This document shows, in pieces, positions 29,505-37,580 of a stretch of DNA of 64,000 nucleotides (the stretch's first letter is position 1; each line of letters starts with the position of its first letter). The notes beneath the pieces are model-generated. The model did not search any database. It worked only from the letters and a program-made list of their open reading frames with translations, and was not told the DNA's origin. The position numbers and the translations under genes were made by a program. Where the stretch lies: positions 1-64,000 of the forward strand of contig NZ_JALLIX010000031.1 in the NCBI RefSeq assembly GCF_023242365.1, given 5' to 3'. Origin of the DNA: Pseudomonas sp. MWU13-2100 (GTDB lineage Bacteria > Pseudomonadota > Gammaproteobacteria > Pseudomonadales > Pseudomonadaceae).

Positions 29505-29765
29505 TTAGTCCTTAATAGCAGACACCTGAAGCTTGACCCCCCGCGCGTCTATAACCTTCAAAAAGGTCCGGAACTCAAGCTCGTCATCTTCCGATAGCAG
29601 CATCCCCACGTCCTGCGCGACTTGCGGCATACCACATGCCCGGGCCAGAACGGCCAAAGCATTGGCCATGAACGCAGAATCATCACCCGCCTCTTCCAGG
29701 CAGGCGTTCAAATAATCAAGCTGACAGCGCAAAACTGTAAGCAAAAACTCTTTGCTGAATCCCAC
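29505..29765 (-). pseudogene. HigA-like addiction-module antidote remnant
   Basis: This is a frame of about 86 codons starting at GTG 29765, 9 nt after the LysR stop. It resembles the addiction-module antidote proteins of the HigA-2/XRE type: DYLNACLEEAGDDSAFMANALAVLARACGMPQVAQD, then ELEFRTFLKVIDARGVKLQV. In family members the second half of the helix-turn-helix reads about LSRESLYKALSPxGNPEF. Here about eight residues including that recognition helix are missing (QDVGMLLSEDDELEF). No toxin gene is adjacent. It is either a decayed antitoxin or a repurposed non-DNA-binding protein. Confidence 0.5.
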
Positions 29766-29773
29766 TTCAGATC

Positions 29774-30673
29774 TCAGACCTGTGGCACTGCCCGACGCGT
29801 CAGCAACTCGATAAACGCCTTGGCCATCGGTGACTTCTGGTCCTTGCGCTGCACCAGCCACACCGCCGACACCGCATCCGGATCAAGCAACGGTCGATAG
29901 ACCACGCCATCAATCCGAATCCGCTGATAGGACGCCGGCAACACCGACACTCCCAGCCCCGCCGCCACCAGGCCAATGATGGTCATCGCCTCACCCGCCT
30001 CCTGGGCAAAGTGCGGGCTGAACCCCGCCTGCCGCGCCAAGGTCAGCAACTGCGCATACAAACCACTGCCGTAACTGCGCGGAAAAAACACAAAGGGCTC
30101 CAACGCCAGCTCGGACAAATACATCCCATCCTCGCTGCCGCCGGCCAACGGGTGCTTGGCACTGAGCACCGCCACCAGCGGCTCATGCATCAATTCCACA
30201 ACACTCAGCGCCTCCGGCAAAGGTAGAGGTCGCATCAGGCCCACTTCAATGGACTCATCCATCAAACCATCGGCGACGGTCTTGCTGCTCATCTCCCGCA
30301 GGTTCAAATGCACCGCCGGGAACGCCTGGCGAAAGGCAAAGATCGCCTGGGGAATGGTCGAGTTGAACGGCGCCGACGAAGTGAAGCCGATCTTCAATTC
30401 CCCCAGTTCTCCCAACTGCGCCCGCCGCGCCACGTCCGCCGCCTTGTCCACCTGCGCCAGCACCAGGCGCGCCTCTTGCAGAAACAGGCGACCCGCCTCG
30501 CTCAACTCGACCCGACGATTGGTCCGGTCGAACAGCCGCGCCCCCAGCTCCTGTTCCAGCGCCTGGATCTGCTGGCTCAGCGGCGGCTGGGAAATCCCCA
30601 GCACCTCGGCGGCGCGGCCAAAATGCAGTTCTTCGGCCACCGCGATGAAGTAGCGCAAATGCCGCAATTCCAT
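29774..30673 (-). CDS. LysR-family transcriptional regulator
   Basis: This 299-residue LTTR has the N-terminal winged helix-turn-helix MELRHLRYFIAVAEELHFGR then AAEVLGISQPPLSQQIQALE, and a C-terminal periplasmic-binding-protein-like effector domain. ATG 30673 has GAGG upstream and gives the standard start; an in-frame GTG at 30679 is less likely. It is divergent from an MFS exporter across a 118-bp gap, the classic layout in which an LTTR controls the facing gene. The inducer is unknown. Confidence 0.93.
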   Translation of the reverse strand: MELRHLRYFIAVAEELHFGRAAEVLGISQPPLSQQIQALEQELGARLFDRTNRRVELSEAGRLFLQEARLVLAQVDKAADVARRAQLGELGELKIGFTSSAPFNSTIPQAIFAFRQAFPAVHLNLREMSSKTVADGLMDESIEVGLMRPLPLPEALSVVELMHEPLVAVLSAKHPLAGGSEDGMYLSELALEPFVFFPRSYGSGLYAQLLTLARQAGFSPHFAQEAGEAMTIIGLVAAGLGVSVLPASYQRIRIDGVVYRPLLDPDAVSAVWLVQRKDQKSPMAKAFIELLTRRAVPQV

Positions 30674-30791
30674 GAACACCTCATCAAGTCGTAAAACCTA
30701 TCAAACAGGTCGAACAATATATTGGAAAGAATAGTTAGCCAGCTATATGCTTTTTCCATTGCCTGACCGGCTGCTCCCCCCGAGGTCCCCC
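30674..30791. promoter_or_regulatory. Divergent control region of LysR and MFS genes
   Basis: An AT-rich 118-bp gap lies between two divergent genes and contains CAAACAGGTCGAACAATATATTGG at about 30701-30724, split over two partly palindromic T/A-rich blocks (ATATATT and CAATATATTG). This is where an LTTR box is expected. No single site can be fixed from sequence alone. Confidence 0.4.
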
Positions 30792-32069
30792 GTGAAAACT
30801 GCTGTCGCTCCCCTCGCCCACGAGATTCCCCCCACTGCGCTGGACGATGTGCTCGCCGAACTCAACGAAACCTATATCGAAAAAGGCACCCCGGCATTTA
30901 TGCGCACGGTGCTGGCGCTGTTCTCCGGCGGCTTTGCGACCTTTGCCCTGTTGTACTGCGTGCAGCCGATGATGCCGGTACTGTCCAAGGAGTACGGGAT
31001 CAATGCCGCCCAGAGCAGCCTGATTCTCTCGGTGGCCACTGCCCTGCTCGCCATCGGCCTGCTGATCACCGGGCCGATCTCCGACAGCCTCGGGCGCAAG
31101 CCGGTGATGGTGGTGGCGTTGTTCGGTGCAGCCTTGTTCACCATACTCGGCGCATTGATGCCCAACTGGCAGGGCGTGCTGGTAATGCGAGCCCTGGTGG
31201 GGCTTTCCCTCAGCGGCCTGGCGGCGGTCGGCATGACCTACCTGAGCGAGGAGATTCACCCCAGCCACATCGGTCTGGCGATGGGCCTGTATATCGGCGG
31301 CAATGCCATCGGCGGAATGAGCGGGCGGCTGATCACCGGCGTGCTGATCGACTTCGTCAGCTGGCACACTGCAATGCTGGTGATCGGCCTTCTGGCGTTG
31401 ATCGCGGCGACGGTGTTCTGGAAGATCCTGCCGCCATCGCGCAACTTCCGCGCCAGCACTTTCAATACCCGTAGCCTGATCGACGGCTTCACCCTGCACT
31501 TTCGCGATGCCGGCCTGCCGTGGCTGTTCCTCGAAGGCTTCCTGCTGATGGGCAGCTTCGTCACCCTGTTCAACTATATCGGCTACCGCCTGTTGGCCGA
31601 ACCTTATGGCATGAGCCAGGCGTTTGTCGGCCTGCTGTCGATCGTCTACCTGTCGGGCATCTACAGCTCCGCGCAGATCGGCGCCCTGGCCGACAAGCTG
31701 GGCCGACGCAAAGTGCTCTGGGGCATGATCCTGATGATGCTGGTGGGTATCGCCCTGACCCTGCTGACCCCGTTACCGGTGGTGGTGCTCGGCATCCTGC
31801 TGTTCACCTTCGGCTTCTTCGGTGCCCACTCGGTGGCCAGCAGCTGGATCGGCCGGCGGGCGCTGAAAGCCAAGGGCCAGGCCTCATCGCTCTATCTGTT
31901 CTGCTACTACGTAGGTTCCAGCGTCGCCGGGACCCTCGGTGGGGTGTTCTGGCACTACGGCGGCTGGAACGGCATCGGCCTGTTTATCGGCACGCTGCTG
32001 GTGGTGGCCTTGCTGGTGGCGTTGAAGCTGGCGCGGTTGCCAGCGTTGCCGGGTAATGTGAAAGCCTAG
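30792..32069 (+). CDS. MFS transporter (YnfM/AraJ-like exporter)
   Basis: This 12-helix major facilitator has about 425 residues. The cytoplasmic loop 2-3 motif reads GPISDSLGRKPVMVV, and its repeat in the second half is GALADKLGRRKVLWG. A hydrophilic N-terminal tail of about 35 residues precedes TM1 (LALFSGGFATFALLYCVQP). It belongs with YnfM/Bcr-like drug or metabolite exporters; the substrate is unknown. GTG 30792 is favoured by GAGG 6 nt upstream; ATG 30747 would add 15 residues without a good SD. Confidence 0.9.
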   Translation: MKTAVAPLAHEIPPTALDDVLAELNETYIEKGTPAFMRTVLALFSGGFATFALLYCVQPMMPVLSKEYGINAAQSSLILSVATALLAIGLLITGPISDSLGRKPVMVVALFGAALFTILGALMPNWQGVLVMRALVGLSLSGLAAVGMTYLSEEIHPSHIGLAMGLYIGGNAIGGMSGRLITGVLIDFVSWHTAMLVIGLLALIAATVFWKILPPSRNFRASTFNTRSLIDGFTLHFRDAGLPWLFLEGFLLMGSFVTLFNYIGYRLLAEPYGMSQAFVGLLSIVYLSGIYSSAQIGALADKLGRRKVLWGMILMMLVGIALTLLTPLPVVVLGILLFTFGFFGAHSVASSWIGRRALKAKGQASSLYLFCYYVGSSVAGTLGGVFWHYGGWNGIGLFIGTLLVVALLVALKLARLPALPGNVKA

Positions 32070-32124
32070 TCACAAGACTGGCGCGGGCCAAGGCACGGGG
32101 CTTGATCCACAGGGAAACGGTCCC

Positions 32125-32589
32125 TCAATCAGCACGCCACGCAACCTGCGCCAGCAACAGCTTCTCGCGCTTTTCCAGGCTCAACGACTGCAGCACCGCA
32201 CCCGATTGCTCGGTCTGGTCCAACCACTGCAGCATGGCCAATGCATTACCGCTCAGCGTGACCCGCAGTGACTGGCCGTCCTGGTCCAGTTGCTGCAATT
32301 CCAACCCCGCCACCGTCACCGTTTCACTAAGCCGGGTCGACAGGGGTTGCGCGGAGATTGAGCGCTGACTCGTGGGTTGGGCGCGCTGGACTTCAGTCGC
32401 CAGCAACAGGCGCTGCTGATACAAGCGCTCGGCCGTTTCCAGACGCTGTTGCGCCGGCTGCCAGACGCCACTGAACAGGCTCACCACCGTCAGGAAAATC
32501 GCCAGTCCGATCAGCATCCGTCGATCCCGCAGGCTGAGCCCCTGCCACCTTTGTCTCAGCGCCGCCGGCACAACCAGTGATCCGATCAT
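32125..32589 (-). CDS. gspM: Type II secretion inner-membrane protein GspM
   Basis: This 154-residue bitopic protein has a short cytoplasmic stretch, one membrane helix (MLIGLAIFLTVVSLFSGVW) and a periplasmic coiled-coil plus ferredoxin-like domain, the GspM plan. It partners with GspL in the assembly platform. It is the last gene of the cluster and overlaps gspL by 4 bp. No gspN follows. Confidence 0.85.
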   Translation of the reverse strand: MIGSLVVPAALRQRWQGLSLRDRRMLIGLAIFLTVVSLFSGVWQPAQQRLETAERLYQQRLLLATEVQRAQPTSQRSISAQPLSTRLSETVTVAGLELQQLDQDGQSLRVTLSGNALAMLQWLDQTEQSGAVLQSLSLEKREKLLLAQVAWRAD

Positions 32590-33689
32590 CCGCTCTTCTC
32601 CTCCAACGTCAGCACCGCCTGTACCCGCTCGCGGTCCTTGCTGGCGCTGCCCAACCTGATCGGCAAGCCGCTGCCCTGGCCGCGCTCGCGCAAGCGCTCA
32701 AGATCGCTGAAGCTGCCTGCCGTCAGTAGCAGCGTCCAGCCCATGCCGGCCCGGTATTCGATTCGCTGAACTTCAACGCTGCTGCCTCCGACCACCTGTT
32801 CGATCAACTGCAGCAGACGGCCCATCTGGCTTTCTGGTTGCTCGGTCCGCCCCTGCAAAGCCTTGAGCTGGGCCGCCAGGTCGACAATCCGGGTCTGCTC
32901 GGGATACAGGCTCTGGAAGCGTTGCACGCTTTGCTCGTACAGCTGTCCCGCAGCGCTTTCCAGAAAATGGGCTCGCGCCAGGGTAAACCCCCAGGACACC
33001 GCGAACAACGCCAGCGCCGAGAGCACCAACGTCCGCCACGGCCAGCGCGCCGACACCCGGCGAAACTCACCTTGCAGCAAGTCCACCGCGTGCAAATGAC
33101 CGACCATAAACAAAGCCATGATCTCCCGCTGTCGCTCAGGGCCCATCCGGAACAGTTCATCCGGCAAGCGCGGGCGGAGCACTTCCAGGTCCTCGGGCGA
33201 TAACGCAAGCCGAGCTTCGATAGCCCCACCCAATAACCATCGCCCGCCCCACCAGACGCCATAAACCTGATCATCCGGCAACAAATCGGCATCCACCTTG
33301 ACGCTGACCACCTGCAGCCCCGAGTCTCGCAACAACGCCAGGATCGCCTCGAAGCGTTCCTTGTTGATCGCCAGCAGCGGATAACGCGAATCCCTGGCCG
33401 CCGCGCCGACCGCGATATGCAATCCATCCAGATCCTCGGCCAACCGATCCTCCACGGCATAGGCCAGCGCCTGGACCGTCGGCTTGCGTCGACCGGGCCA
33501 AGGCTCGCTGCGCAAGCCGCTGCAGATTTCCATGGGCAGGATCACCCGCACCGATTGCCCGGACAGGAATGTCGCCGCCTCGGCCAGACTGACACTGCGG
33601 TACTCGCCATCCGCCTGCCAATAGCCAACCGGCCAGCCAGCGTCACAGGTCGCCAGGCCTTCGGCGGTGAGATAAAGCCAATTGCTCAT
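32586..33689 (-). CDS. gspL: Type II secretion platform protein GspL
   Basis: This 367-residue GspL has a cytoplasmic actin-like domain (about 1-235) that docks the GspE ATPase, one membrane helix (WRTLVLSALALFAVSWGFTL, about 240-260) and a periplasmic domain. N-terminal family features include VRVILPMEICSGLRS and VQALAYAVEDRLAEDL. It overlaps gspK and gspM by 4 bp each. Confidence 0.9.
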   Translation of the reverse strand: MSNWLYLTAEGLATCDAGWPVGYWQADGEYRSVSLAEAATFLSGQSVRVILPMEICSGLRSEPWPGRRKPTVQALAYAVEDRLAEDLDGLHIAVGAAARDSRYPLLAINKERFEAILALLRDSGLQVVSVKVDADLLPDDQVYGVWWGGRWLLGGAIEARLALSPEDLEVLRPRLPDELFRMGPERQREIMALFMVGHLHAVDLLQGEFRRVSARWPWRTLVLSALALFAVSWGFTLARAHFLESAAGQLYEQSVQRFQSLYPEQTRIVDLAAQLKALQGRTEQPESQMGRLLQLIEQVVGGSSVEVQRIEYRAGMGWTLLLTAGSFSDLERLRERGQGSGLPIRLGSASKDRERVQAVLTLEEKSG

Positions 33690-34546
33690 AACGGGGATTC
33701 ACCTTGAATCGGGGCCAGGAAGCGGCGTTGCAGGACGCGCAGGCGACGGCTGTCGCGAGGCCGCTCAAGATCGCTGACCAGCCGCAGTCGCGCCGCCCCC
33801 GCGCCGACCTCGACCGTGACCCGGAACCAGCGGCTGTCGACACCCAGGCCATGGCTGGCAATGCCCAGTCCATCCAGCCCCGGTGCTCGGGTAAATTCAT
33901 GGGCATCGGCATAACCTTCCAGCGGGCGCCGGGCGACAAGCTCCCGGGCACTGGATGCAGTCATACCTTCCAGCGTCGCCAGCAACGTGGCCGTGGTGGT
34001 ATTGACGTTCAGCGTCGCCTCGGGCGGCAGCAACGCGATGAAGGGTTGCAGGCGCTGCAAAAGGTCCAGGTCGACTCCCGGCAACAGCCGCAACTGGCTA
34101 CTGTCGGTGACCTCGGTGCCACGCAGCGGCGCCAGGTCGAACGCCGGGATCTCCAGCGCCGCAAGCAGCCGGCTCCAGCGCTCCAGGCTGATTTCATCGG
34201 CCTTGCCGGGCAGGAGCAGGCGACTCAGGTTGAACCGCCCGGCCAGGTCTTCGATCCCGATCCGGACCTCGACACCCGACAACTCGAACGGCAGCGACGG
34301 GCGCGCCCAGGGTTGGGCCAGATGGATCGTCTTCGCCTCAAGCAGCTCCGGCGCCAGCAACAACTCCCGCGCCCAGCTCTCCGCAGCGAGGGCCCACTGC
34401 CGCAGTTGTACCTGATGAATATGCTGCGCGCTGCTTTGCAGTGCCCGCGTGTGACTGCGCAACAGGCCGCCCACCACGACCAGGGCCAGGGTCATGATCA
34501 GCAGCACGCTGATCAGCGCCACACCGCGCTGACCGATTCGGTTCAT
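33686..34546 (-). CDS. gspK: Minor pseudopilin GspK
   Basis: This 286-residue GspK forms the large head of the pseudopilus tip complex. The prepilin site is GQRG|VALISVLLIMTLALVV; as usual for GspK, the fifth residue of the mature chain is not Glu. The helical insert domain contains LEDLAGRFNLSRLL, and NVNTTTATLLATLEGMTASS is the SAM-like part seen in the family. It couples to gspJ and gspL by 4-bp overlaps. Confidence 0.9.
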   Translation of the reverse strand: MNRIGQRGVALISVLLIMTLALVVVGGLLRSHTRALQSSAQHIHQVQLRQWALAAESWARELLLAPELLEAKTIHLAQPWARPSLPFELSGVEVRIGIEDLAGRFNLSRLLLPGKADEISLERWSRLLAALEIPAFDLAPLRGTEVTDSSQLRLLPGVDLDLLQRLQPFIALLPPEATLNVNTTTATLLATLEGMTASSARELVARRPLEGYADAHEFTRAPGLDGLGIASHGLGVDSRWFRVTVEVGAGAARLRLVSDLERPRDSRRLRVLQRRFLAPIQGESPL

Positions 34547-35100
34547 GAACCCTCCGGCAGCAGGATGACGCGGCGGATCTGCTCGAAGCGGCCCGCGGAC
34601 AAGGTGATTTCCAGCGCACGCGGCTGCACGCTGGCACGGCCCGGCGTCGACGCCCCGTCACTGCGCCAACCGGCCTTGTCCATATACAGCCGCCACTGCA
34701 AGGCACGTACGTCCTTGAGCACCGGCTGTTTGTGAGTCTCGGGCAAATCAAGGCTGCGGTGGTAGCGCCACCAGGTGCCCTCTTCGAGGCGATAGGCAAC
34801 CTCCTGGCGCTCGCTGCGGGGTTCATCCAGCGGATTGCGCGCATTGACCCGTTGCAGGTTCAACTGCCCCGCGCTCAGCGTCACGGCCACGCCCTCTTTC
34901 GGGATCGTCGCCTGCATGACATCGCGTTCCAGCAGCGCCAGCGCCCGCTGCAGGCTGCGCAAGCCCTGCTCATGCGCGCTGACCCGGGCCTGGGTGATCA
35001 GCACCCCTTCGTACAACCGATAACTGGCCAGGCCGATCAGGCTGAAAATCGCCAGGGCAATCACCAGTTCGACCAAGGTGAAGCCGGCCTGTCTATTCAT
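34543..35100 (-). CDS. gspJ: Minor pseudopilin GspJ
   Basis: This 185-residue protein has the prepilin motif RQAG|FTLVELVIALAIFSLI, with Glu5 present. The C-terminal domain contains NPLDEPRSERQEVAYRLEEG and LKDVRALQWRLY, typical of GspJ. It builds the tip complex with GspI and GspK. Confidence 0.9.
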   Translation of the reverse strand: MNRQAGFTLVELVIALAIFSLIGLASYRLYEGVLITQARVSAHEQGLRSLQRALALLERDVMQATIPKEGVAVTLSAGQLNLQRVNARNPLDEPRSERQEVAYRLEEGTWWRYHRSLDLPETHKQPVLKDVRALQWRLYMDKAGWRSDGASTPGRASVQPRALEITLSAGRFEQIRRVILLPEGS

Positions 35101-35458
35101 CCCGGGCCCGTAGCCAGGTGCTGGCGTGGTGCAGCAGCGGCCCGTCGTCAGCCAGTCGCACCTCGATCTCGACGTTCAGCAAGCGCGGATCAGAGGCCTG
35201 CGTGACCACCTGCTCCAGACGCCATTCACGCCGATCGAAACGCTGGCGTAGCGTCTGTCGGCCCTGGGCCGGCGGGGCTTGCAGGCGCAGTTCATTCAAC
35301 TGATTGTCCGCCAGCCAGGTGGCGAACAAACGCTCCTGCAACGTACCACCCTGGCGCACCACGAACTGGCTGGCGGACAGCACGGTGGCCGCCAGCAAGG
35401 CAAAGATCGCCAAGGCGATCATCACCTCCAGCAAGGTAAACCCCGACTCAGCTTTCAT
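35093..35458 (-). CDS. gspI: Minor pseudopilin GspI
   Basis: This is a 121-residue protein with prepilin motif ESG|FTLLEVMIALAIFALLAA and the GspI marker LADNQLNELRLQ. ATG 35458 is used because the preceding 12 in-frame codons are not prepilin-like. It overlaps gspH by 11 bp and gspJ by 8 bp. Confidence 0.9.
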   Translation of the reverse strand: MKAESGFTLLEVMIALAIFALLAATVLSASQFVVRQGGTLQERLFATWLADNQLNELRLQAPPAQGRQTLRQRFDRREWRLEQVVTQASDPRLLNVEIEVRLADDGPLLHHASTWLRARDE

Positions 35459-35918
35459 CGATAGCCGGATCACCGAGGCCGTCACCAGACACACTCAACC
35501 AGCGCCGCTGCGCGGATTCGTAATGCAGGGTAAAGGCACTCATTTCGTCGCTGCTCAGCACCAGCAATTGCGGCTGGTTCACCCGGTCGCCCAGTTTCAG
35601 CGGACGGCCTTCCAGCTCCAGGCGAAAATACAGACCGTCGGGCAGGCGATAGGCCGCTCCCGCCGGGCGCCAGTCGGGCCGCTCGAAGACCATCACCTGA
35701 TAACCCTCGGCACCGATCCGCAAGCCATATTCCTGGCTGTTGACCACCGCGTATTCACGCAACTGCTGCAACAGGTGCACCAGCGCACCGGCCTCCTCAC
35801 GGGCCTGACGCACCGGGCTGGGGTTCATGCCCACGGCGATCATGCCGGCCAGTACGCCGATCACCACCATGGACACCAGCAACTCCAGCAGGGTGAAACC
35901 ACGGGAACGTGCAGGCAT
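35448..35918 (-). CDS. gspH: Minor pseudopilin GspH
   Basis: This 156-residue protein has prepilin motif RSRG|FTLLELLVSMVVIGVLAG. The globular part has LVHLLQQLREYAVVNSQEYG and a beta-rich end, as in GspH, which links the tip complex to the GspG shaft. Confidence 0.88.
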   Translation of the reverse strand: MPARSRGFTLLELLVSMVVIGVLAGMIAVGMNPSPVRQAREEAGALVHLLQQLREYAVVNSQEYGLRIGAEGYQVMVFERPDWRPAGAAYRLPDGLYFRLELEGRPLKLGDRVNQPQLLVLSSDEMSAFTLHYESAQRRWLSVSGDGLGDPAIDES

Positions 35919-35921
35919 GGA

Positions 35922-36362
35922 TCAATCGCTCCAGTTGCCGATATCGGCGGCAAAGTCTTCGCCGCCGGATACGCCGTCGGAGCCAAAGGAATACAGGTCA
36001 TAGCCCTGGGTCCGGGTGCCCGGGCTCAGGTATTGGTAAGGCGTGCCCCAGGGATCCACCGGCAGCCTTTTCAAGTAGCCCTGGGGGTTCCAGTTCCGCG
36101 GCTCAGGCACGCCCAGCGGCCGCTTGACCAACGCCTCCAGCCCCTGCTGGGTCGAGGGGTACTGGAAGTTGTCGAGCCGGTACATTTCCAGTGCGGTGCC
36201 GACAGCCTTGATATCGGCGCGGGCCGCGGTGACCTTGGCCTGGTCAGGACGACTCATGAACTGCGGCAGGACCATCGCCCCGAGCACGCCGATAATCACT
36301 ACCACGACCATGATTTCGATCAGGGTGAAACCACCTTGTCGCTGTGTTCCAGAGGTTTTCAT
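35922..36362 (-). CDS. gspG: Major pseudopilin GspG
   Basis: This 146-residue main subunit of the pseudopilus has prepilin site QGG|FTLIEIMVVVVIIGVLGA. It shows the diagnostic GspG blocks DNFQYPSTQQGLEALV, WGTPYQYLSPG and the calcium-loop end YDLYSFGSDGVSGGEDFAAD. Processing needs a prepilin peptidase (PilD/GspO), which is not encoded in this window. Confidence 0.95.
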   Translation of the reverse strand: MKTSGTQRQGGFTLIEIMVVVVIIGVLGAMVLPQFMSRPDQAKVTAARADIKAVGTALEMYRLDNFQYPSTQQGLEALVKRPLGVPEPRNWNPQGYLKRLPVDPWGTPYQYLSPGTRTQGYDLYSFGSDGVSGGEDFAADIGNWSD

Positions 36363-36366
36363 AAGA

Positions 36367-37578
36367 TCAGTTCACCAGTTGGTTGAGGCTAAGGATCGGC
36401 AACAGAATCGCCATGACAATCAACAGCACGATAGCCCCCATGATCACCAGCATCGCCGGCTCGAACAGGCTCACCATCAGGGCGATCCGCGCCGCGAGGG
36501 TTTTCTCCTGCTGCTCGGCGGCACGGGCGAGCATGCTGTCGAGTTCGCCGGCGCGTTCGCCGCTGGCGATCATGTGCAGCATCAACGGCGGGATATCGCC
36601 GCTGCGCTCCAGACCACGGGTCAGGGTTCCGCCCTCGCGCACCGAACGCGCGGCCTCGCCCATCCGCGTGCGAATCGGCAGGTTGCCGATCACCGCCGCA
36701 GCGATTTCCAGGGCGTCCACCAGGGGCACGGCACTCTTGCCGAGCAGCGCCAGGGTGCTGGCGAAACGGGAGGCCTCCATGGCCTTGAGGACACCGCCGA
36801 TCAGCGGCGCACGCAGCAACCCGGCATGCCAGCGCCAGCGCACGGCGGGGCGGGCCAGCGCCCAGCGCACCAGCAGGACCAGCCCCGCCAGCCCCAGCAA
36901 CAGCAGCCAGCCATAACGCTGCAGGCCACTGCTCAGGGCAATCAGGCCCTGGGTCAGCAGGGGCAAGGCCTGACCGTTGTTGATAAAGACCTTCACCACA
37001 TCCGGCACCACGTAGCCGAGCAACCCGCCGACGATGGCCAGCGAAGAGCACAGCAGGATCAGCGGATAGACCAATGCCATCTGGATCTGCTGGCGGGCCT
37101 GCTGGCGAGCCTCGGTGTATTCGGCAAGCTGTTCGAGCACCGCACCCAGGTGCCCGGCGCGTTCGCCGGCAGCGATGCTGGCCCGGAACATGTCCGGGAA
37201 TGCCTTGGGAAAACCGGCAAGCGCCGACGCCAGGTCGTAACCTTCCATGACCCGGCTACGCACCGCTGCCAGCAGGTTGCTGACCCGGCGCTTGTCACTC
37301 TGCGCCGCCACCGCCCGCAAGGCCTCTTCCAGTGGCAAACCGGCCTGGATCAAGGTCGAGAGTTGCAGCGTCAGCAAGGCCAGTTCGCTGGCCTTCAAGC
37401 CGACGGAACGGTTGGAACCATGGCCTGTGCCCGTGTGGCCGCGCGCACTTTTCAGCTGCGTGGGCAACAGGCCGCGCGCTCGCAGCAACTGGCGGGCATG
37501 ACGTGGACTGTCGGCCTCCTGCTGGCCGCGACAGCGACGACCGTTGGTATCCTGGGCCTGATAATCGAAAGCCGGCAT
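36367..37578 (-). CDS. gspF: Type II secretion inner-membrane protein GspF
   Basis: This is a 403-residue polytopic platform protein with two repeated cytoplasmic helical domains separated by membrane helices (LVYPLILLCSSLAIVGGLLG and VMAILLPILSLNQLVN at the end). Family blocks are TLIQAGLPLEEALRAV and GERAGHLGAVLEQLAEYTE. ATG 37578 follows GGAGGACTGAAG, a strong SD; the ten in-frame codons before it belong to the gspE end. Confidence 0.93.
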   Translation of the reverse strand: MPAFDYQAQDTNGRRCRGQQEADSPRHARQLLRARGLLPTQLKSARGHTGTGHGSNRSVGLKASELALLTLQLSTLIQAGLPLEEALRAVAAQSDKRRVSNLLAAVRSRVMEGYDLASALAGFPKAFPDMFRASIAAGERAGHLGAVLEQLAEYTEARQQARQQIQMALVYPLILLCSSLAIVGGLLGYVVPDVVKVFINNGQALPLLTQGLIALSSGLQRYGWLLLLGLAGLVLLVRWALARPAVRWRWHAGLLRAPLIGGVLKAMEASRFASTLALLGKSAVPLVDALEIAAAVIGNLPIRTRMGEAARSVREGGTLTRGLERSGDIPPLMLHMIASGERAGELDSMLARAAEQQEKTLAARIALMVSLFEPAMLVIMGAIVLLIVMAILLPILSLNQLVN

Positions 37579-37580
37579 CT

